Assembly (NCBI GenBank): GCA_013375495.1
Contig: JABXKC010000014.1
Span: forward strand, 1 to 64,000
Length of the DNA stretch: 64,000 nt
DNA from: Promethearchaeota archaeon
GTDB taxonomy: Archaea; Asgardarchaeota; Lokiarchaeia; Sigynarchaeales; SOKP01
Direction: 5' to 3'
Below the pieces are notes generated by a model, which had not been told where the DNA came from, searched no databases, and saw nothing but the letters and a program-made list of their open reading frames with translations. Of the stretch, positions 50,043-58,285 are shown in pieces. The position numbers were made by a program, and so were the translations under genes. Position 1 is the first letter of the stretch. Each line of letters starts with the position of its first letter.

Positions 50043-51248
50043 CTAAGTAACTCTCGTGGGTTTTTTCAATTGTATTTTTTCAAGGATATAATGACTCAAT
50101 AAATAGCAAAAGATGACAGTTATAGGAAATACAAGGACTAGTTTTATAACAGGAAAAAGGGGTACATAAGCGAATCCAAGAGATACAGGGACAAGGACGA
50201 TTGGATGAATGAGGTACATATAAAATGCGCTAGAGGATAAGTTCTTTAGTATGCTTCCTTGGTCGTTGAATTTTGCATAAAATATCTTAAGTAACACAAA
50301 AATCATTCCCATACTAATGATATTTTCTGCCATTGCAAATGCAAGAGCGGACAAATTGGGTCCTCCTAAAAAAACGCTAAGATCTGAATCAAATCCGACG
50401 AAAAAAACGACATAGAGATTAAGCAATATAAAAGCAGCAAGTATTGTAATAGCCCAAGCTTTAACATGATGCTTTCTCATCTTTCCGATCCAATCATATC
50501 GAACACAAATAACACCAACGCTGAACATCATGAGATATATAGCGAAAAAACCAAATGGCATTCCAAACGGAAATGCGTCTATGGGAGAGACAAGACGAAA
50601 TAAAAAAGTAAGAAACCCTAAGCTAATAGCTACAAGGAGTAAATAGAAATATTTAGGGATAGAAAATTCCTTTGGGATACGTCGCTGTATCAAGTCAATT
50701 TTTGTTATTTGACGCCAAATAGTATAAACAATAGTGAAAATTAATAAAACATAGAGAAACCACATAGGACCAGTTGAGGTGAGAAAACCTATAAATGCTT
50801 CCAGCGATTGAAATTGACTTAAATAATAATCTAGAAAAGACCCTTGCGGTGTTGCATAGCTACCATAATTTGGAATTCCTAAAGCATATGGTATATATCT
50901 CAAAATAGGGTTAATTAGAAAAATATACAATAAAAGTGGAATACCAAGACGAAGAAGTCGTTCCTTCCAGAAAGAGCGGACACCTTTTCTATCATAACTT
51001 TTAGGAGTAAAATAACCCCCCATTAAAAAGAATAATCCCATTAGTGAGGCCTGAAAAAGACCTCCAATTGAGGTTAACGCCGTAAAGAATATAATGCTGG
51101 CAAGATCACTTGGAGCAGCTTCAATATAATACCACCCCCCGGTTCCACCATAAGTTACTCTCACGTGTTGGAATATCACGAGAATAGTAAATAGTACTTT
51201 TAAATTATCAAGGAAGAATAGACGAGATTTTGTAGTTTCTGTATTCAT
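50043..51248 (-). CDS. Acyltransferase 3 family membrane protein
   Basis: Ten or so transmembrane helices. The N-terminus has the family pattern FFLDNLKVLFTILVIFQHVRVTYGG, with the conserved His after the first span, and GLFFLMGGYFTPKSYDRKGVRSFWKERLLRL with the R-x10-R-type basic motif of acyltransferase 3 enzymes. These acylate sugars, lipids or cell-surface glycans. Substrate unknown. The next gene upstream ends about 124 bases away on the same strand. Confidence 0.88.
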   Translation of the reverse strand: MNTETTKSRLFFLDNLKVLFTILVIFQHVRVTYGGTGGWYYIEAAPSDLASIIFFTALTSIGGLFQASLMGLFFLMGGYFTPKSYDRKGVRSFWKERLLRLGIPLLLYIFLINPILRYIPYALGIPNYGSYATPQGSFLDYYLSQFQSLEAFIGFLTSTGPMWFLYVLLIFTIVYTIWRQITKIDLIQRRIPKEFSIPKYFYLLLVAISLGFLTFLFRLVSPIDAFPFGMPFGFFAIYLMMFSVGVICVRYDWIGKMRKHHVKAWAITILAAFILLNLYVVFFVGFDSDLSVFLGGPNLSALAFAMAENIISMGMIFVLLKIFYAKFNDQGSILKNLSSSAFYMYLIHPIVLVPVSLGFAYVPLFPVIKLVLVFPITVIFCYLLSHYILEKIQLKKPTRVT

Positions 51249-51371
51249 AAGAAATATTCACCTTTAATTATTCTTATTTCTTCCTCATCTATTAAAGGGT
51301 GATCTTTTCCTACTAAATCAGCAGATCTTATTGATAAAATAAGATAATAAAAAAAAAAATGCTATAAATTT

Positions 51372-52670
51372 TTATTTACGATATACGCCGTATTTATGCA
51401 CTGCGTCTGTCATTGCCTTAACATTTTCGTGTCTTGCTTCATTGGGGATTCCTGACACACCACCATCAACGAGATATCCTCCACCCTCCATGCATCCTTC
51501 TATGCATTTTTTAACGTATTCTTCAACTGCGCTAGGTGGACCTCCAACAAGTAGAGATGCAGGAACATTTCCTCGGATACACACATTATCACCCATCATT
51601 TCCTTGACCTTGATGATATCAGTATCATGGAACCAATAAACAGCTTTCGCCCTATGCGTATTTGCAAATTCCGCTAAATATTCTAGACGGTCTGAATATC
51701 TACCTTCAAAGAACGGCATTGGAATAATGTCCTTTTTAATCATTAAGTCCATAAGTTTTGTCAGAGATGGCCAGTAGAACTCCTCAAACTGAGAATTTGA
51801 CATGAATCCATCAGCACCCCTATGTAAGGGTATGAAAGAAAGCGTAATTGTGTTTTCGTCGGGATCTCCAAGCTGTAAAGGAGAATTATCCATGGCAGCT
51901 AAAGTTGGTTCTACTAATCGATCGCATAATGTCTTTAGTTCCTCAGGGTTTCTGATCATATCCAACATTGTTCCCCTCATACCTCTCAATGTATCCGAAA
52001 CCATATCAAATGGAGCTTGGGCTAATGCAAATTGCCCAGCTACAGGATTACCCATTTTTTTCATTTTCTTATTATAGCTTTGCATTCCCAATAATCCGCC
52101 AATCATACGTCTCAATGTTTTTTTGTATCTTTTTATTAACTTCTTCACATCTTTACTTATGAAGAAGAAGAAAAAACCTATTCCATTAAACATCATGGAC
52201 AAGTCGGATAATTGAGGGAAATTTTTCAATAATTCTAGCGATGAATTTTGAGCTGGTACGACATTTCGAATTAAATAACCAGTAGGATCCTTCAATAGTT
52301 CCTCATATTCATTTGCCTCCATCCATGGCTTTTCTATATACTGATAGGGTTGATGATCGCCTATACGAAATTCTGGATCTGCAGCTCCCGGCCATTTCAT
52401 TGCTCTTTGTCCTAATCCATCATTTAATTTACCCATGCCCGGAAAAAGAAGGGTAGGATAAAGGTCCCAATCGTATCGACTATAAACTTTAACTGCAGAA
52501 TTAGCATATTTTCTACCTTTATACATCGCTTCTTTATGAGTCATTCCTGCTTGTAAGGGTGCAAAGAAAATATCAGAAAATGGAGTAATGGGGACACGAT
52601 CAGGTTCTTTTAATGCGACTGCGTCTCTCACTCTTTGAACTCTTTCTTTATAAATTTGTTCCGTGTTCAT
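51372..52670 (-). CDS. Uroporphyrinogen-decarboxylase-fold methyltransferase
   Basis: A UroD-fold protein of 432 residues, in the branch that includes cobalamin methyltransferases (MtaA/MtbA) and related demethylation enzymes. The N-terminus EPDRVPITPFSD is typical. The expected zinc motif H-x-C of MtbA is represented by WFHDTD, so the first Cys is absent; ECGGYLVDGG-like segments follow near the C-terminus. Its partner corrinoid protein gene ends 3 bases upstream, and GGAGGTG overlapping that stop gives tight coupling. It probably moves a methyl group from a corrinoid or methylates one, methyl donor unknown. Confidence 0.82.
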   Translation of the reverse strand: MNTEQIYKERVQRVRDAVALKEPDRVPITPFSDIFFAPLQAGMTHKEAMYKGRKYANSAVKVYSRYDWDLYPTLLFPGMGKLNDGLGQRAMKWPGAADPEFRIGDHQPYQYIEKPWMEANEYEELLKDPTGYLIRNVVPAQNSSLELLKNFPQLSDLSMMFNGIGFFFFFISKDVKKLIKRYKKTLRRMIGGLLGMQSYNKKMKKMGNPVAGQFALAQAPFDMVSDTLRGMRGTMLDMIRNPEELKTLCDRLVEPTLAAMDNSPLQLGDPDENTITLSFIPLHRGADGFMSNSQFEEFYWPSLTKLMDLMIKKDIIPMPFFEGRYSDRLEYLAEFANTHRAKAVYWFHDTDIIKVKEMMGDNVCIRGNVPASLLVGGPPSAVEEYVKKCIEGCMEGGGYLVDGGVSGIPNEARHENVKAMTDAVHKYGVYRK

Positions 52671-52673
52671 TTC

Positions 52674-53300
52674 CTACACCTCCGTCCATTTAGTTGCTAA
52701 ATTTACCGCATCGACAGCACTTTCTCCATACGCATCAGCTCCAACAAAATCAACTATTCTCTCATCAACAGTGCCTCCACCAATCATTATTTTCACACTG
52801 TCTCTTAAACCAGCTACTTTTAATTTCTCAATAATCTCTTTCATAGAATCATAGGCTAGAGTAAGAAAACCGCTCAACGCTAATACTCTAGGCTTGAAAT
52901 CTTTTAAGCTCTCGATAAATTTATCAGCTGGGACATCAACTCCTAAGTCCATAACTTCGAATCCATTGGCATCTAGCATAAATTTAACGACATCTTTGCC
53001 AATGTCGTGGATATCGCCAAAAACCGTTCCTAATAACACCTTTCCTTTCCTTTCTCCACCCTTCTGTGCTTCTTTTAGTTTAGGACCCAGTGCTTCGAAA
53101 ATTTGTGTTAGGATTTCTCCCGACATAATCAATTCAGGAAGAAAATATTCTTTATTATTAAATTTATTTCCAATAATTTTCATGGCTTCCCTAACTTCAC
53201 CCATAATTTTAAGGGGGTCCTCATTTTTTTGAAGTCTTTCCTTAACTAATTCGCTTACTTTATTTTCATTTAATTCCACTATTTCACTTATAAAATCCAT
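52674..53300 (-). CDS. Corrinoid (B12-binding) methyltransferase protein
   Basis: A 208-residue protein with an N-terminal helical cap and a B12-binding domain. DIHDIGKD contains the D-x-H-x2-G cobalamin signature, followed by FEVMDLGVDVPADKF, LALSGFLTLAY and IMIGGGTVDE as in MtbC/MttC/MtmC corrinoid proteins. It would carry a methyl group between a methyltransferase and an acceptor. It is the first gene of an operon with the UroD-type enzyme (3 bases between). No MttB-type substrate methyltransferase or RamA activator lies in the window. Confidence 0.92.
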   Translation of the reverse strand: MDFISEIVELNENKVSELVKERLQKNEDPLKIMGEVREAMKIIGNKFNNKEYFLPELIMSGEILTQIFEALGPKLKEAQKGGERKGKVLLGTVFGDIHDIGKDVVKFMLDANGFEVMDLGVDVPADKFIESLKDFKPRVLALSGFLTLAYDSMKEIIEKLKVAGLRDSVKIMIGGGTVDERIVDFVGADAYGESAVDAVNLATKWTEV

Positions 53301-53522
53301 ACTACTCCTCTTTTTTTGAATAATTACTAATTATTTTTTTTACCACTTTAGGATTGATTTGAACATCTATTTAAGCCTATCTCTATCATTTTGGAAAAAA
53401 TGGTTCATTCTGAAAAATAGACAACTTGACACCACTTCACACCTTCTTTTTAACTTCTATGCTTAGCTAATACTTATAAATCCAGAAAAATTAAAGAGAA
53501 ATAAGATAACAGGTGTTTTTAG

Positions 53523-54023
53523 ATGGATATGAAAGTTTTGTTAGTATACTTCTCATTAGGAGGACGAACTAAACAAGTTGCGGAAAAAATTGCAGAGGGG
53601 CTTAATTTTTCTGATGTAAGGATTGAATATTTTGAATATAAAAAGAAATCAAGAGAATTGATACCGGAACAAGATGAAATAATGAAAGGAGACCTCTCTA
53701 ACTTTAGATATAATGAACAGGTTAAAGATCTTGCTCCTTACGATGTCATATTTTATGGATTTCCTACACATGGAGGTCGTCCCGCAACCGTATTCAATGG
53801 ATATTTAAAACACGCTCAAAATCTTGATGGGAAAAATTTTGTAGTCTTTAACACGTGTAGAATGTTCCCAGGAAAAACTCTTGAGATAATGCAAACCGAG
53901 ATTGAACGGAAGGGAGGCTCTGTAGTGAACAAGCGAGTTTTTAAGGGTTTATTCCGGATAAAAATGTCAAAAGTTGTGAATTTCGTTGAGGAACTCAATC
54001 AAGAACTCAAGAACTCAAGTTAG
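53523..54023 (+). CDS. Flavodoxin family protein
   Basis: The phosphate-binding start LVYFSLGGRTKQVAEKIAEG is that of flavodoxins, with FYGFPTHGGRPATVFNGYL and FNTCRMF following where the isoalloxazine loops are. Length 166 is usual. An electron carrier that could serve the corrinoid or CoA-linked enzymes nearby. GGTG lies 7 bases before the ATG. It is close to the BadI-like gene (150 bases) on the same strand. Confidence 0.85.
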   Translation: MDMKVLLVYFSLGGRTKQVAEKIAEGLNFSDVRIEYFEYKKKSRELIPEQDEIMKGDLSNFRYNEQVKDLAPYDVIFYGFPTHGGRPATVFNGYLKHAQNLDGKNFVVFNTCRMFPGKTLEIMQTEIERKGGSVVNKRVFKGLFRIKMSKVVNFVEELNQELKNSS

Positions 54024-54171
54024 AAATAGGTTTTAGATTGGTAAAAATTTCGTGAAACAGAAGTTTCACGATGTGAATTTAATAATTTTTCTGACCGAAA
54101 TAAATATTTCAAGATCATTCTTATTGATTAATTATAAAATTGAAAATTAAATTTTGTGGAGATGAGATTTA

Positions 54172-54963
54172 TTGGATTATGAAGATATTGTTTTTAAAAA
54201 GAAAGATGGTATAGCCCGTGTAACCATAAACCGACCTCAACGCTATAACGCTTGCACACAACGAACAGTCCATGAATTAATCGATGCTTTTAATCGGTGT
54301 ATGGATAATGACATAGGTGTTGTTGTATTTACTGGTATAGGAGAAAAAGCTTTTTGTACTGGGGGAGATCAAACCACTCGCGAGAAGGGAGGTTACAAAG
54401 GGGAATATATGTTGCCCTTAGAGGTTGGTTGGCAACATGTCACTCGTTTAATTCGCACTCTACCTAAACCAGTTATTGCTCGAGTAAACGGTTATGCAAT
54501 CGGGGGAGGACATGTATGGCATGTTGCATGCGATCTTAGCATTGCAGCAGACCACGCTCAACTTGGACAAGCAGGACCACGCGTTGGGTCTTTTGATCCT
54601 GGGTATGGAACGGGCGATTTAATGCGTGCTGTTGGAGTAAAACGAGCTAAAGAAATATGGTTTCTTTGCCGTAGATATACGGCCCAACAAGCGTTAGATA
54701 TGGGATTGGTTAATGCTGTTGTACCCTATGAAAAAATAGATGAAGAAATAGAAAAGTGGTGTCAAGAGATATTAGAAAAAAGTCCAACAGCGTTGAAAAT
54801 GTTGAAATTTGCGTTTCTAGCAGAATCAGATGGTACTCACGGCATCACACAATTAGGTGTGGGGGGATTATCTCTTTTTTATGGCACTGAAGAGGCGGTA
54901 GAAGGGAAAAACGCTTTCGTTGAAAAGCGTAAAGCAGATTTTATGAAATTTAGGGAGAAGTGA
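54172..54963 (+). CDS. Crotonase-family hydrolase, BadI/MenB-like
   Basis: An enoyl-CoA hydratase/isomerase-fold protein. AFCTGGDQ, NGYAIGGG, GSFDPGYGTGDL and REIWFLCRRY match 2-ketocyclohexanecarboxyl-CoA hydrolase (BadI) and naphthoyl-CoA synthase (MenB) in spelling and order, more closely than fatty-acid hydratases. BadI opens an alicyclic CoA ring; MenB closes one. TTG 54172 is the start, following GGAGATGAG. The dehydrogenase gene begins 7 bases after its stop, so both are an operon. No benzoyl-CoA reductase or MenF/D gene is nearby, so the ring pathway is open. Confidence 0.85.
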   Translation: MDYEDIVFKKKDGIARVTINRPQRYNACTQRTVHELIDAFNRCMDNDIGVVVFTGIGEKAFCTGGDQTTREKGGYKGEYMLPLEVGWQHVTRLIRTLPKPVIARVNGYAIGGGHVWHVACDLSIAADHAQLGQAGPRVGSFDPGYGTGDLMRAVGVKRAKEIWFLCRRYTAQQALDMGLVNAVVPYEKIDEEIEKWCQEILEKSPTALKMLKFAFLAESDGTHGITQLGVGGLSLFYGTEEAVEGKNAFVEKRKADFMKFREK

Positions 54964-54970
54964 GGAAGAT

Positions 54971-55822
54971 ATGGAAATAGAAAATGTATGTGTAATAGGT
55001 GCTGGAGTCATGGGCTCAGGAATTGCACAATTAGCGGCAACCCACAGATATCAAGTAAATTTAGTTGATATAAATGAAGAAATATTGAAAAAGGCTAAAG
55101 CAAGTATTGATAAAAACTTGAATAGATTCTTTGTAGCAAAAAATAAAATCTCAAATGAAGAAGCAGACAATATCCTTAATAGAATTCATTTAATTACTAA
55201 CAGAGACGAAGCGATAAACGATGTTCAAATAGTAATTGAAGCGGTTTTTGAAGATATGGCTTTAAAACAACAATTATTGTCAGATTTAGACGAGAAATGC
55301 GATAAGGAAGTAATAATAGCTTCTAACACATCATCATTGTGTATAACGGACATGGCAATGAAAGCAAAAAATCAAGAAAGAATCGTCGGTATTCATTTCT
55401 TTAACCCTGCTCCAGTTATGAAATTAATTGAATTAATTAAAGGAAAAAATACATCAAATGAAATTATGGATAGAGCTAGACAATTTTCCAAAACCTTAAA
55501 TAAAACTGTTGTCACTGTGAACGATTCTCCTGGATTTATAACAACTAGACTGATTTATGTTTTATGTAATGAAGCAATAAACATGAAGCAGGAAGGTATC
55601 GCTAACACAGAAGACATAGATACTGCGGTTAAATTAGCTTTTAACTTTCCAATGGGACCATTAGAACTTTCGGATTTAGTAGGAAACGATATTTATCTTC
55701 ACATTGGTGAATATCTATCTGAGAAATTAGGGAAAAATTATCAACCAAGTCCATTATTACATGAAATGGTCAAAGATAATCAAATTGGGCGTAAAACAAA
55801 AAAAGGCTTCTATAATTATTAA
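54971..55822 (+). CDS. 3-hydroxyacyl-CoA dehydrogenase
   Basis: GAGVMGSGIAQ is the NAD-binding loop at the N-terminus. ASNTSSLCITD, GIHFFNPAPVMKLIE and NDSPGFITTRL with the catalytic His/Glu region are all typical of 3-hydroxybutyryl-CoA dehydrogenase and relatives. It is a stand-alone, 283-residue version without a hydratase fusion. Located 7 bases after the BadI-like gene, it probably oxidises the 3-hydroxyacyl-CoA made from the same pathway. Confidence 0.94.
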   Translation: MEIENVCVIGAGVMGSGIAQLAATHRYQVNLVDINEEILKKAKASIDKNLNRFFVAKNKISNEEADNILNRIHLITNRDEAINDVQIVIEAVFEDMALKQQLLSDLDEKCDKEVIIASNTSSLCITDMAMKAKNQERIVGIHFFNPAPVMKLIELIKGKNTSNEIMDRARQFSKTLNKTVVTVNDSPGFITTRLIYVLCNEAINMKQEGIANTEDIDTAVKLAFNFPMGPLELSDLVGNDIYLHIGEYLSEKLGKNYQPSPLLHEMVKDNQIGRKTKKGFYNY

Positions 55823-55855
55823 CATTTTTATAAATAGTATTAAAAAAAAATTGAT

Positions 55856-56101
55856 TTAGAAGTATCCATAATTCCTGTAGTGAACATTTCTCTTCGCGGC
55901 ATCCGGGGAAACTAACTCTTCCAGATATTTTGCGTTATACTTACCTTTCTTTAGTAATTTTAATAACGCTTTTTTCACTGGTTTCTGTTCTTCCTGTGGT
56001 TCCACTACTTCGCGTAATACTTGTTTAACAGGAACTTCCTCTAAAACTACTACTTCAAGTTTTAATTCTGGTTCCTCTTTCCTTACGAGTACTTGCTCCA
56101 T
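55856..56101 (-). CDS. Small Glu/Val/Pro-rich protein
   Basis: 81 residues: a low-complexity acidic first half (EEPELKLEVVVLEEVPVKQV), then a basic stretch VKKALLKLLKKGKYNAKYL and a Tyr-rich end (NVHYRNYGYF). The ATG has a strong GGAGG Shine-Dalgarno 9 bases upstream. I do not recognise it. It is the second of a two-gene operon (28 bases apart) facing away from the zinc-finger gene. Possibly an assembly or adaptor protein. Confidence 0.6.
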   Translation of the reverse strand: MEQVLVRKEEPELKLEVVVLEEVPVKQVLREVVEPQEEQKPVKKALLKLLKKGKYNAKYLEELVSPDAAKRNVHYRNYGYF

Positions 56102-56128
56102 TTATTATTACCTCCATATTTGTAATTT

Positions 56129-56356
56129 TTATAGATCTTTCAAACTAAATAGAAACTTATTAGGATTTAAATAATAATATCCTTCTGATTTCTTCCATCT
56201 TTTAAGGATTCTTTCCTTATCAATCTGTCCTGGTTCCTCTTCTGTGAAAGGAATTTTAACAGGTTCTATTTTTGCTTCTTCTATAAATTTTTCCTTTAAA
56301 GCTTCAGATAAAGATTGTTCTAACTCATAATATATTATTTTTTTACTCTCTGTCAA
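56129..56356 (-). CDS. Small helical protein, first of two-gene operon
   Basis: 75 residues with an amphipathic N-terminal helix (YYELEQSLSEALKEKFIEEA), a Pro-rich middle (VKIPFTEEEPGQI) and an aromatic C-terminus (GYYYLNPNKFLFSL). TTG start at 56356, with GGAGGTG 9 bases upstream. A CCCGA/TCGGG hairpin lies just before this ribosome-binding site. No family recognised; it was probably translated with the 55856 gene. Confidence 0.6.
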   Translation of the reverse strand: MTESKKIIYYELEQSLSEALKEKFIEEAKIEPVKIPFTEEEPGQIDKERILKRWKKSEGYYYLNPNKFLFSLKDL

Positions 56357-56371
56357 ATTTCGCCACCTCCC

Positions 56372-56388
56372 CCCGATATTTTTTCGGG
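56372..56388. promoter_or_regulatory. Hairpin adjoining the Shine-Dalgarno of the small operon
   Basis: CCCGA (56372-56376) and TCGGG (56384-56388) are complementary with a 7-base loop. On the minus strand the stem ends directly at the GGGGAGGTGG ribosome-binding site of the 56129-56356 gene; on the plus strand it is followed by TTTT. It may affect translation or act as a terminator-like element. Confidence 0.4.
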
Positions 56389-56518
56389 TTTTAGCTAATA
56401 TAAAATTAGGTCAAAAAGCTATATTTAGTTTTTTGCTTGAAACTTTGAATGGACTTTTGAATCGTCAATAGACACTCAACTTTAGTGAGAGTAGCTTGAA
56501 ATTATTTAGGAGGAAATA

Positions 56519-56758
56519 ATGGTTTTTTTTTACTATATAATTTTATTTATGGTTACTCAAATTCAAATTGATAATACGAATACAATGCCAAGTAAAGAAG
56601 TAATTTGTGAAAATTGTGGAGAAAATCCCAATGATCGTATTTACGATTGTTATGAATGTAGGAATCAAATATGCGATAATTGCGTTAATATCTGCAAACA
56701 TTGCGATGAAAACTTCTGTGATGGATGCTATAATGATCATAAAAAAGCCTGTAAATAA
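56519..56758 (+). CDS. Small zinc-finger protein (B-box/ring-like)
   Basis: 79 residues with paired cysteines: CENCGENP, CYECRNQICDNC, CKHCDENFCDGCYNDHKKAC. The spacing could bind two zinc ions in a cross-brace of B-box or AN1 kind. ATG 56519 follows TTAGGAGGAAATA, a strong ribosome-binding site, so the hydrophobic MVFFYYIILFM start is probably real. The next gene starts immediately after its stop codon. Protein-protein or nucleic-acid binding is likely. Confidence 0.72.
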   Translation: MVFFYYIILFMVTQIQIDNTNTMPSKEVICENCGENPNDRIYDCYECRNQICDNCVNICKHCDENFCDGCYNDHKKACK

Positions 56759-57163
56759 ATGAAAGGAACTTACATCATAGTAATTTATTTACCGGAAAAT
56801 TCTAAAATAAAAATCGGATCGTTAGGAATACTCGATTTTATCAAAGGCTATTATTTATATATTGGCTCAGCTATGAAAAATAAGGGTTCTACGACGTTAG
56901 AAAACAGAGTTAGAAGACACATCTCGAGTCCTGAGAAGAAGAAACTATTTTGGCATATCGATTATTTATTAGCAAATAAAATTTGCGTAATCACTCATAT
57001 TTACTTAATCCCATCATTGAACCGAATGGAATGCATTCTTTCTAAAGAATTATTTAAAGCTACAGATAAGTACATTAAGAATTTTGGATCAAGTGATTGT
57101 CTATGTCCAAGTCATCTCTATTATTTTACAGAATTCAATGGAATAGAAAGTTGTATTAATTAA
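56759..57163 (+). CDS. GIY-YIG-like DUF123 protein
   Basis: MKGTYIIVIYL and KGYYLYIGSAMKN, followed by NRVRRHISSPEKKKLFWHIDYLL, match DUF123, an archaeal and bacterial relative of GIY-YIG nucleases sometimes fused to endonuclease III. The end segment SSDCLCPSHLYYF keeps the GSSDC-SHL motif. Length 134 is usual. It is directly abutting the zinc-finger gene (stop then ATG), so they are co-translated. DNA repair or binding is probable, as judged from the family. Confidence 0.9.
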   Translation: MKGTYIIVIYLPENSKIKIGSLGILDFIKGYYLYIGSAMKNKGSTTLENRVRRHISSPEKKKLFWHIDYLLANKICVITHIYLIPSLNRMECILSKELFKATDKYIKNFGSSDCLCPSHLYYFTEFNGIESCIN

Positions 57164-57590
57164 CTTTATTTCTGTCAATTACTCTCAATTCCATTACAAT
57201 CATGCCCCAACCACCACATTCTAATCCCACATCATTACAGCTAACTCTATTAAAACGCATTTCGTTGGGATTCGCTCCAGCATACATTAATTCGATTGCA
57301 GAAGTAATTATTGTATCTAAAACTGATAAAGCATATATACAGATTCTTTTTGGGCTTAGTTTCGTAAGTAAATTCCCTGAACCATCAAAATAGATTTTAT
57401 CACCTTTCTTATGTTGACTATTACATCCTTTTGATTCGATTACTTCGATGACTATTGTTTTATTTAACAAAGGTAACGATTTTGTAATTATTTCGACATT
57501 ATTAGGGTTATCAAGAAAGAGTTTTAATTCTTCATCATTATAATCTAACCGCTCTTTTATATTTTTTTTCATATCTTCAGTTAATTTCAT
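57156..57590 (-). CDS. TIGR04076 family protein
   Basis: IVIEVIESKGCNSQHKKGDKIYFDGSG and CIYALSVLDTIITSAIELMYAG, then GLECGGWGMIVMEL, resemble the TIGR04076 family of small anaerobic proteins with conserved cysteines. An N-terminal helical region, EDMKKNIKERLDYNDEELK, is in addition. Function unknown in the family. It overlaps the end of the DUF123 gene by 8 bases, tail to tail. Confidence 0.75.
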   Translation of the reverse strand: MKLTEDMKKNIKERLDYNDEELKLFLDNPNNVEIITKSLPLLNKTIVIEVIESKGCNSQHKKGDKIYFDGSGNLLTKLSPKRICIYALSVLDTIITSAIELMYAGANPNEMRFNRVSCNDVGLECGGWGMIVMELRVIDRNKVN

Positions 57591-57629
57591 AGAACATCAT
57601 CTTTATTTATATTATGAGTTTAGAAGCTT

Positions 57630-58148
57630 TTATGTAATAAAAATAGATGCTTCGAGAAATATTAAACTTATGGATAAAACACAAATTAAAAAAATTTCAA
57701 TCAATACTCCAGATCGTTTGTACTTTCTATCAGGAAGCCAGAAAAATAACTTTTCTCTTACCCAATCAACGATATGATGAAAATAATACTTATCACCCCA
57801 TTTAGATTCTGGATTTTTTTTTCTTATTTTCTTTTGAATAGGTCGTAATATGAACCAATCCCAAAGATCCATAATATTGGCAAATAATATGCTTAACCAA
57901 TAGGGAATAATGAAAATAACTATTGAGAACCAAGATACAGCATATATGAAGTAATGCCAAATAACCCAGAATTCATCTCCCTTCCGAACTTCTGGCGTAT
58001 GGTAGGTAATAAAGGCAATACCGTCAACAATTATATGAGATATAAACGCAAAAACGATTGTAAAGATAAGATTCCAAGGAAAAATCAAAAATTTAAAGCA
58101 GAAAATTTGAATAACTATAGCAACAAGGTTATGGGTTATGGTTTCCAA
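57630..58148 (-). CDS. Membrane protein, YdjM/metal-dependent hydrolase-like
   Basis: 172 residues with four or five hydrophobic helices. THNLVAIVIQIFC at the start and FISHIIVDGIAF resemble the THxxxG/SHxxxD motifs of YdjM-type membrane-bound hydrolases, and HYFIYAVSWFSIVIFII is another span. The catalytic role is uncertain. TTG 58148 is the start. It follows the TIGR04076 gene on the same strand. Confidence 0.5.
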   Translation of the reverse strand: METITHNLVAIVIQIFCFKFLIFPWNLIFTIVFAFISHIIVDGIAFITYHTPEVRKGDEFWVIWHYFIYAVSWFSIVIFIIPYWLSILFANIMDLWDWFILRPIQKKIRKKNPESKWGDKYYFHHIVDWVREKLFFWLPDRKYKRSGVLIEIFLICVLSISLIFLEASIFIT

Positions 58149-58285
58149 TAAAAACTTCTACTTTCTGCTTAATTATAATGTATATATTATTTTCTTGAAT
58201 TATCCCAAATTCTTAAAATTTTTTAACTTTGTAATTGATTTAAACATATCAAAATTCAATCTTAAGATTTTATAAGTGATAAGAA

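Noticed and set aside
56372..56388. Intrinsic terminator for a plus-strand gene
   Set aside because: No plus-strand gene ends just before it; the dehydrogenase gene stops over 500 bases upstream with two minus-strand genes between. Kept only as a hairpin.
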